NCBI GenBank assembly: GCA_002492295.1
Contig: DKYC01000099.1
Span: 17,001-22,877 of the forward strand
Source: Lachnospiraceae bacterium UBA7110
GTDB taxonomy: Bacteria > Bacillota > Clostridia > Lachnospirales > Lachnospiraceae
Direction of reading: 5' to 3'
Length of the DNA: 5,877 nucleotides
The translations under genes were made by a program, and so were the position numbers. Positions 1 to 4,457 of the stretch are shown in pieces. Under the pieces are notes generated by a model, which did not search any database, was not told the DNA's origin, and saw only the letters and a list, made by a program, of their open reading frames with translations. Position 1 is the stretch's first letter. Each line of letters begins with the position of its first letter.

Positions 1-60
1 CGACCCACATTTTAAAATACTTTATAGATTATCTAAAAAAATTTTTCTTTTTTCTATCAT
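1..60. other. AT-rich tail after the GT2 gene, no gene seen
   Basis: On the coding strand an A-run is followed directly by seven Ts (47-35). There is no GC-rich stem, so a standard intrinsic terminator is not evident within the window; one may lie beyond the edge. Confidence 0.5.
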
Positions 61-1128
61 CTACGCATTCATTACACGGTCCCTTTCCTGTCTGCTTTTG
101 TCATATAAGTCCTTATACATGTCCGCCATGTCCGGCTGCCCCATTTCGTTATATATCGCTATGATATTATTATAGCAGATAAATAAGCTGTCTCCCAGTT
201 CATCCCTGTCTTTCATTGTTGTCGCTTTAATATACATCATGAGCGCCTGTATAATCTGCCGGTTTTCCCGATAAGCATCCGCAAGCGCAAATGTATACTT
301 TGCGGTCTTAAAACTGTCCGCATATTCCAACAGGATATTCACTGCATCCTGCATCCTGTTTACGTTAATATATGCCTTGCTTAAAGACTCTACCAGCACT
401 TCCATAAAATACCGTTCTGTGTTTGACTCAAGGGAAAGTGACATTTCATACGCATTCACAGCTCTGTCATAATTCGTCAGGACAAACTGCGACTGGCCTA
501 TCTGAAACCATGTATAGGCATCTTTCGGATCTCTTTCCAGCTGTTTTCCTAAAAGCCTTAAATTTCGAAGCTGCTTTTCTACCATTTCCTCAGGAGAGAT
601 ATTATATCCATGGTGAATGATTTCCGTCGGCATATTAAAACAAGAATATTCAATTCTTTCAGGTGCATCAATATAAACAAGCTGTTCATGAATCGGATTA
701 ACCCATTTATAACGTTTCTTATTATAAAATCGCGTAACAGTATCAACTGTATAACGCGTAGTGCCATCATTAACCGCCACAAGATTTTTTAATGGAAATT
801 GTCCCACACACCTTGGCAGCTTCTGCGTTAAAATACGGATATCCTTATAATTAAAAGTATTCATATACTCATCACAGTCAAGCGCAAGTATCCAGTTATT
901 CGTAGAATGCTCCGCGCAGAAATTCCTTGCTGCCGCAAAGTCATCAATCCATTCAAAGTCCAATACCTTGTCCGCATATTTTTCCGCAATTTCTTTTGTC
1001 CGATCCGTCGAACCTGTGTCCGTCACAATAATCTCAAAACCAAAAGGCTTTAGGTGCTGCAGACAGCCCTCAATATATTTTTCCTCATTTTTTGCTATGA
1101 TGCATACTGTAATTGGTATCTTAGACAT
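61..1128 (-). CDS. GT2-family glycosyltransferase with C-terminal TPR-like region
   Basis: 355 aa, predicted cytoplasmic, transferring a sugar from a nucleotide-sugar donor. Residues 6-178 are a GT-A domain: ITVCIIAKNEEKYI at the start, IIVTDTGSTDRT (nucleotide binding, 34-44), the metal-binding DxD in LDCDEY (83-88), WVNPIHEQL (142-150) and IIHHGY (170-175), the pattern of the TPR-bearing GT2 group that includes the peptide S-glycosyltransferase SunS. Residues ~200-345 are helical with TPR-like units (YTWFQIGQSQFVLTNYDRAVNAYEMSL, then less regular), likely for binding a protein substrate. The start has a strong AAGGAGG site 4 nt upstream. The gene lies 71 bp after the secreted-protein gene, possibly separated by a weak hairpin. 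Direct protein glycosylation of flagellin is the favoured role by analogy with GT2 genes next to clostridial flagellin. Family assignment is firm; donor, acceptor and linkage are unknown. Confidence 0.9.
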   Translation of the reverse strand: MSKIPITVCIIAKNEEKYIEGCLQHLKPFGFEIIVTDTGSTDRTKEIAEKYADKVLDFEWIDDFAAARNFCAEHSTNNWILALDCDEYMNTFNYKDIRILTQKLPRCVGQFPLKNLVAVNDGTTRYTVDTVTRFYNKKRYKWVNPIHEQLVYIDAPERIEYSCFNMPTEIIHHGYNISPEEMVEKQLRNLRLLGKQLERDPKDAYTWFQIGQSQFVLTNYDRAVNAYEMSLSLESNTERYFMEVLVESLSKAYINVNRMQDAVNILLEYADSFKTAKYTFALADAYRENRQIIQALMMYIKATTMKDRDELGDSLFICYNNIIAIYNEMGQPDMADMYKDLYDKSRQERDRVMNA

Positions 1129-1147
1129 AGTTCCTCCTTAATATATA

Positions 1148-1176
1148 ATTATATCTCCAAAAACAATTAGCAAAGT
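1148..1176 (-). promoter_or_regulatory. Possible sigma-A type promoter before the GT2 gene
   Basis: A perfect TATAAT (1153-1148) lies about 20 bp before the ATG at 1128, with the poor -35 candidate ACTTTG or CTTTGC 16-17 bp upstream. The leader would be only ~13 nt, just enough for the AAGGAGG site. The region is very AT-rich, so the match may be chance and the gene may instead be read from upstream. Confidence 0.25.
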
Positions 1177-1188
1177 ATCACTCTTTGC
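1159..1188 (-). terminator. Weak hairpin with downstream T-run, possible attenuator
   Basis: GCAAAG (minus strand, 1188-1183) and CTTTGC (1175-1170) form a 6-bp stem with a 7-nt loop just after the secreted-protein stop. TTTTT (1163-1159) follows after a 6-nt gap. The gap and short stem make it weaker than a standard intrinsic terminator. It may only reduce read-through into the GT2 gene. Confidence 0.3.
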
Positions 1189-1199
1189 AAGATTATTAT

Positions 1200-2366
1200 T
1201 TACTCCCTAAGCGCTCCACAATTTTTACATTTTGTTTCCGTAATTGATGCTATATCAACATAAACTTCTGCCTTCCCACCTTTCCGAAACATTGTAACGT
1301 TTATTGATGTTTCAATCCAATGTTTTCCCTGCGTAAGATGTACAATTTGTGTTTTAGAAACGTTTTTAGCAAGAACCACAGAGCCATCAAGCACAACTTC
1401 TGTTAGCGCATATGAACCTGTAGATGTATTAGGCCTTACAATAATAACATAATCACCTTCTTTAGGTACATCAATACTATGCGAATATGTGGTATTATCT
1501 GTTGTTGTGTTACCCCACTGATTTAATGTTATTGTAGCAGTTGATGCGTCAGATGTATTCGTTGCGCTAAATTTCGTATTACTGAGGCTTCCTGCCACCA
1601 CTCCACCTGAGGCACTGGTCGGAACATATGTTTTCGTTTCATATACATGCATTAATTTTCCACATTTATCACATACGCAATCCATATTAATGTCTACATG
1701 CTCTTCTGTTTCTTCCTCTGTTGATGATTCTTCTGTTGACGATTCCTCCTCTCCTCCTTCTCCCTTAATTGTTCCACAATTTGCGCACAGCTCCTGCTTC
1801 ATTGCACAAATATTAACTGTAACTGTAGCTTTTCCGCCTTTGGTAAATGAAGTAACATCTATTGATACAGCAATTGAATGATTACCTTTTGTAAAATGTA
1901 CCGTCTGTCCGTTCACAATATTAGTAGAACTGCCAATTACTTTTATATTTGTTTTCACATTTCCATCTGCTGTAGCATTTACATAAACGACATAGTCCCC
2001 CTCTTTAAAAAAATTAAGGTTATAACCATACGTGGTGTTATTAGTGCTCATATTCCCCCATTGCTTCAGTGTTACGGTTGCACTTGACACATCAGATGAA
2101 TTCGTTGCACTAAACGTTGTATTGCTGGAATCACCTACCATCACTGCACCGGAAGCACTTGTCGGAACGTATGTTTCCATTCTATATGCATGCATTACCT
2201 TACCACATTTATCACACGCGCAATCCTTATCCGAATCCACATGCTGTCCTCCATCTTCACACTCAGACGCATATATTGACATTTCGCAATTCATAAACAG
2301 TACGCAGACACAAAGCATTATGCCCATAATCATCTTTACATTTAATTTTCTAAACACATTTCTCAT
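1200..2366 (-). CDS. Secreted two-repeat protein with cysteine motifs bracketing beta-rich domains; function unknown
   Basis: 388 aa. The start is supported by AAAGGAGAG 7 nt upstream. Residues 1-34 form a signal peptide: basic start (RNVFRKLNVK), hydrophobic core MIMGIMLCVCVLFM, probable cleavage near SIYAS. There is no LPxTG, C-terminal membrane segment or good lipobox, so it is predicted to be released or loosely surface-bound. Two repeats (residues ~42-199 and ~223-385) each begin HVDxxxDCxCDKCGKxMH, continue with a ~120-residue Ser/Thr/Asn-rich beta-type region (TYVPTSASG, FSATN, QWGN, KEGDYV, KGGKA) and end with CxNCG. The paired CxCxxC (C49/51/54; C230/232/235) and CxxC (C194/197; C380/383) suggest a metal knuckle or disulfides closing each domain. 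The GDYV... and T.GKH/NHSI pattern recalls carbohydrate-binding beta-sandwiches, but this is only a resemblance. A Glu/Ser/Thr linker joins the repeats. I do not recognise the family. Its position between glycosyltransferases suggests a surface partner, acceptor or glycan binder; that is inference. Confidence 0.9.
   Translation of the reverse strand: MRNVFRKLNVKMIMGIMLCVCVLFMNCEMSIYASECEDGGQHVDSDKDCACDKCGKVMHAYRMETYVPTSASGAVMVGDSSNTTFSATNSSDVSSATVTLKQWGNMSTNNTTYGYNLNFFKEGDYVVYVNATADGNVKTNIKVIGSSTNIVNGQTVHFTKGNHSIAVSIDVTSFTKGGKATVTVNICAMKQELCANCGTIKGEGGEEESSTEESSTEEETEEHVDINMDCVCDKCGKLMHVYETKTYVPTSASGGVVAGSLSNTKFSATNTSDASTATITLNQWGNTTTDNTTYSHSIDVPKEGDYVIIVRPNTSTGSYALTEVVLDGSVVLAKNVSKTQIVHLTQGKHWIETSINVTMFRKGGKAEVYVDIASITETKCKNCGALRE
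1212..1700 (-). repeat. Internal protein repeat 2 of the secreted protein
   Basis: Encodes residues 223-385, from HVDINMDC to CKNCG. Same architecture as repeat 1: H/D/C-rich start with CxCxxCG, beta-type middle, closing CxxCG. Conserved islands alternate with freely diverged segments, so this is an old internal duplication. Confidence 0.85.
1701..1769 (-). repeat. Acidic Glu/Ser/Thr linker between the two repeats
   Basis: Encodes residues 200-222, a low-complexity acidic spacer with ESSTE twice in tandem. The 15-bp unit is visible in the DNA around 1715-1750. It is probably a flexible, extended linker and could expand or contract by slippage. Confidence 0.8.
1770..2243 (-). repeat. Internal protein repeat 1 of the secreted protein
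   Basis: Encodes residues 42-199, from HVDSDKDC to CANCGTI. It aligns along its whole length with repeat 2 at 1212-1700, including the shared TYVPTSASG, FSATN, QWGN, KEGDYV and KGGKA stretches and the same cysteine spacing at both ends. It has one extra cysteine (C187) that repeat 2 lacks. Confidence 0.85.
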
Positions 2367-2448
2367 TTCTTAGCTCTCCTTTTCTTTAATTTAACTCTAT
2401 GTTCCTGACTATATAAATACTTCTATCCAAACCATCTCCTTCATTTTC

Positions 2449-2470
2449 AGGTATTATTTATCGAATACCT
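2449..2470. repeat. Inverted repeat in the gap before the secreted-protein gene
   Basis: AGGTATT (2449-2455) and AATACCT (2464-2470) form a 7-bp perfect inverted repeat with an 8-nt AT-rich spacer, about 80 bp before the ATG at 2366. No T-run follows on the coding strand, so it does not look like a terminator. It could be an operator or a weak leader hairpin, or chance in an AT-rich gap. The rest of this 150-bp gap shows no convincing promoter: TATAGT occurs but without a good -35 partner. Confidence 0.3.
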
Positions 2471-2516
2471 AAGATACTATAACAGTTTTTCCACATTCTC
2501 ATATCTACAAAACAAA

Positions 2517-3404
2517 TTAAATTTCCCTGTCCGAGGCATTGATACACCCCAAAAGACCTGTATTTAACAAGGCTGCCAAAAATGCAAATGAACTATGTCC
2601 AATAATCATATACCTGCAATGGGACATCAACTGTAAATCCATGTAATTCTTACCGTTCATGTTTCCTTCCACAAATACACAATCCTTAAATTGGTTCATC
2701 AGCATAGCGTCACTGTTTTCTTTGCACCATGTAATATCATCCGAAAAGACAAACAGCGTTGTATCACCGCCAAAATAATCCAAATATTTTTGCGTCATTT
2801 CCCTGTACTTATTTGCATCATAGGCAATGTTTATATCTACAAAATCACCTCTACGGATATGTATGGCTGTTGAATTTGCATTCAATATTCTGTCCATAAG
2901 CGATTTATTGTACTCATCCGTAATTAGCGGAAATTGAAACTCTTTCAAAAACTGCTGTTTATACTTTTTAAACCATTCCCTGTTGAGCCAATATCCATGA
3001 TAGTATATATTTTCATCAAAGCCCAAAATATTGGGGTCATACCCTCCCGGCTTTATCTCATAAACCTTTCCGTCAAACGGATTAAACTGTCTGTAATTTA
3101 CAGTCTCGGTAATCATATTGATATCTTCTCCGTTTTCCTTCAGTATTTGGGGAATGCTTTTCCCCTGCTTTTTCTGTTCCAGCATATACTCCCATACATC
3201 CTAATCAAAAACTCCACTAAGCATATGGGGCTTTATTCCAAAAACCTTCTCAAGCTCATATCCATTATGAACCGTGTTAAGTGCAAAATAGGAATCATCC
3301 ATATACATGATTTCACCGGGATGAGACAGTTCAAAATGCCTTGCAAAAATATACTGAAATGCCTGGTTTGCCAATCCTCCGTTCAAAAACTGTATTTTTA
3401 ACAT
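2517..3404 (-). pseudogene. Second GT11 glycosyltransferase copy, interrupted by an in-frame TAG at codon 68
   Basis: A 295-codon reading frame colinear with the preceding GT11 gene from MLKI to the shared ending SDREI, with no frameshift, but with TAG at 3203-3201 between GAT (Asp67) and GAT. The paralogue has Ala (GCG) at that codon. The start has a GGGGAAG site overlapping the TAA of the upstream gene, so it is translationally linked to it. The part before the stop holds GGLANQ and is 64/67 identical to the paralogue. The part after it, about 55% identical by eye, keeps IHIRRGDFVD, FSDDITWC, DLQLMSHC and GHSSF. If TAG terminates, the product is a 67-aa fragment without the sugar-nucleotide motif. 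An in-frame ATG at 3185, 15 nt past the stop, could allow reinitiation and yield a 222-aa C-terminal piece (a GGGAG lies close before it). The possibilities are a young pseudogene, stop readthrough, a two-piece enzyme, or a sequencing error. The otherwise clean frame argues against long decay. Confidence 0.75.
3216..3404 (-). repeat. N-terminal GT11 segment, copy 2 of a duplicated block
   Basis: Partner of the block at 4119-4307. Identity at protein level ends at Ser63. Residues 64 and 65 differ (Gly-Val here, Glu-Ala in the other copy), residues 66-67 agree, and the TAG follows. Confidence 0.9.
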
Positions 3405-3416
3405 ATATTCTTCCCC

Positions 3417-4307
3417 TTATATCTCCCGATCCGAAAAATTAATGACAACACGTTTCCGCCTGTTTAGGAGTGCCGCAAGAAAAACAAACGCGCTGTTTCC
3501 TACAATCATGTTCTCACAATTGCTCATAAGCTGCATATCGATGTAACTGTTTGCACCAGTATTTCCGTCCACGAAAACCACATCTCGAAATTTATTAAGT
3601 GCCATACCTTCCCTGTGTTTTCTGCACCAGGCAATGTCATCAGAAAAAATATACAAAACAGCATTGCCGTCGCAGTGTTCCATATAAGCATCAATCATTT
3701 TTTCATACACTTCCACTTCATATGCCACGTTTCTATCTACATAATCGCCCCTGCGGATGTGTATGGAAACGGATTTCTCATTCAAAATCCTGTCCATCAG
3801 ACGCCTGTTATAATCGTCTGTCAGCTTTGGGAATGTAAATTCTTCAAGAAACTGTTTCCTGAATTTCTTAAACCAGCCACAGTTGAGCCAATAACCGTGG
3901 AAATAAGTATTGCGCTCAAACTCCTGCACCTGCGGGTCATAACATTTTGTCCGTCCCAAAAAGATGTTACCGTCAAAAGGATTATATTCCTCATATCCGT
4001 TTCCGTATTCTGTCACCATATCAATGTCGATACCATTATCCTTGAGTATCTGGGGAATGCTGAGACCGCTTTTTTTCATGGATAGCATGTATTCCCACAC
4101 ATCCGCGTCAAACGCTTCACTGAGCATATGCGGTTTAATCCCGAATACCTTTTCCAGCTCGTAACCGTTATGCACGGTATTTAATGCAAAGTATGAATCA
4201 TCCATATACATGATTTCGCCGGGATGGGAAAGCTCAAAATGCCTTGCAAAAATATACTGGAACGCCTGGTTTGCAAGACCCCCGTTCAAAAACTCTATTT
4301 TCAGCAT
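3417..4307 (-). CDS. GT11-family glycosyltransferase (alpha-1,2-fucosyltransferase-like), intact copy
   Basis: Predicted cytoplasmic transferase of 296 aa, a usual length for bacterial GT11 enzymes, which move fucose from GDP-fucose to a galactose-type acceptor. Family landmarks are the N-terminal GGLANQAFQYIFARHFE (the family's GGLGNQMFQY..), the nucleotide-sugar motif IHIRRGDYVD near residue 180, FSDDIAWC, DMQLMSNCENMIVGNSAF and a C-terminal FLAALLN. Two family features are changed: the usual ANSSFSWWGA segment reads GNSAFVFLAA, and G is replaced by A in GGLGNQ, so donor and acceptor are not certain. The start at 4307 rests on the GAGAGGAA site, on the paralogue beginning identically with MLKI, and on the sigma-D promoter lying over the longer alternative start. 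The next gene begins 12 bp downstream and is a tandem paralogue. From context the inferred job is decorating the flagellin. GT11 membership is well supported; fucose specificity and the flagellin target are inference. Confidence 0.85.
   Translation of the reverse strand: MLKIEFLNGGLANQAFQYIFARHFELSHPGEIMYMDDSYFALNTVHNGYELEKVFGIKPHMLSEAFDADVWEYMLSMKKSGLSIPQILKDNGIDIDMVTEYGNGYEEYNPFDGNIFLGRTKCYDPQVQEFERNTYFHGYWLNCGWFKKFRKQFLEEFTFPKLTDDYNRRLMDRILNEKSVSIHIRRGDYVDRNVAYEVEVYEKMIDAYMEHCDGNAVLYIFSDDIAWCRKHREGMALNKFRDVVFVDGNTGANSYIDMQLMSNCENMIVGNSAFVFLAALLNRRKRVVINFSDREI
4119..4307 (-). repeat. N-terminal GT11 segment, copy 1 of a duplicated block
   Basis: The first 63 codons match those of the downstream paralogue (3216-3404) at 62 of 63 amino acids, the only change being Glu5 versus Gln5. 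Many codons nevertheless differ silently. It is a block of protein-level identity from an old tandem duplication rather than a fresh DNA copy. Confidence 0.9.
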
Positions 4308-4314
4308 CCTTTTA

Positions 4315-4322
4315 TTCCTCTC
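4315..4322 (-). promoter_or_regulatory. Ribosome binding site that decides the first GT11 start
   Basis: GAGAGGAA lies 7 nt before the ATG at 4307. It fixes this ATG in preference to an in-frame ATG at 4367, which has no such site and lies at the edge of the sigma-D -10 box, upstream of the expected transcription start. Confidence 0.75.
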
Positions 4323-4369
4323 ATTTGGATTTCTCTTAATCGTGTTTATCATAATAACACTTATCATGT

Positions 4370-4397
4370 ATATCGGCTTATGATGCTGATTTATTTA
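4370..4397 (-). promoter_or_regulatory. Sigma-D/sigma-28 (flagellar) type promoter for the glycosyltransferase genes
   Basis: On the minus strand TAAA (4397-4394) is followed after 16 bp by GCCGATAT (4377-4370). The known consensus of flagellar sigma factors is TAAA, about 15 bp (14-16 in Bacillus sigma-D), then GCCGATAA or GCCGATAT, so both boxes match exactly and the spacing is within range. Transcription should begin near 4363, giving a leader of about 55 nt before the GT11 start at 4307. The -35 box lies one base beyond the T-run of the flagellin terminator. I found no second CCGATA-type box in an intergenic position on the coding strand. The inferred effect is that the transferases are made in the same late flagellar class as flagellin. 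Confidence 0.8.
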
Positions 4398-4398
4398 G

Positions 4399-4437
4399 AA
4401 AAGCGCCAAACACGCTTGCCGTGATTGGCGCTTTTTT
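4399..4437 (-). terminator. Hairpin terminator of the flagellin transcript
   Basis: An 11-bp perfect stem (4399-4409 pairs with 4425-4435, core GCGCC/GGCGC) continues past one A-A mismatch into a second 4-bp stem (CACG 4411-4414 with CGTG 4420-4423) closed by a 5-nt loop. On the minus strand the hairpin ends in TTTT then CTAAATAAA, starting about 20 bp after the flagellin stop. On the plus strand it ends in TTTTTT, so it could work in both directions, although no plus-strand gene is seen nearby. It separates the abundant flagellin message from the glycosyltransferase genes. Confidence 0.85.
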
Positions 4438-4457
4438 ATCCAAATTATATATGGTAA

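Noticed and set aside
22..60. Twelve-codon minus-strand frame starting directly after the GT2 stop (TAG ATG)
   Set aside because: Too short, low-complexity AT-rich sequence, no ribosome binding site; the adjacency is probably chance.
579..782. Minus-strand 67-codon frame inside the GT2 gene
   Set aside because: It lies out of frame within a gene whose motifs are continuous through this region.
2284..2300. Lipobox-like Cys27 (LFMNC) in the signal peptide of the secreted protein
   Set aside because: Met and Asn before the cysteine do not fit the usual small residues of a lipobox; a later cleavage near IYAS fits a normal signal peptidase better.
1690..2373. Plus-strand open frames opposite the secreted-protein gene (also others at 423-792, 2691-3401, 3599-4424 and 5254-5457)
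   Set aside because: They are antisense shadows of well-supported minus-strand genes, show no family motifs, and lack convincing ribosome binding sites.
4308..4367. Longer start of the first GT11 gene at the ATG at 4367, adding 20 residues
   Set aside because: No ribosome binding site precedes it, it adjoins the sigma-D -10 box and so lies before the expected transcript start, and the paralogue and GT11 family begin at the MLKI/GGLANQ region.
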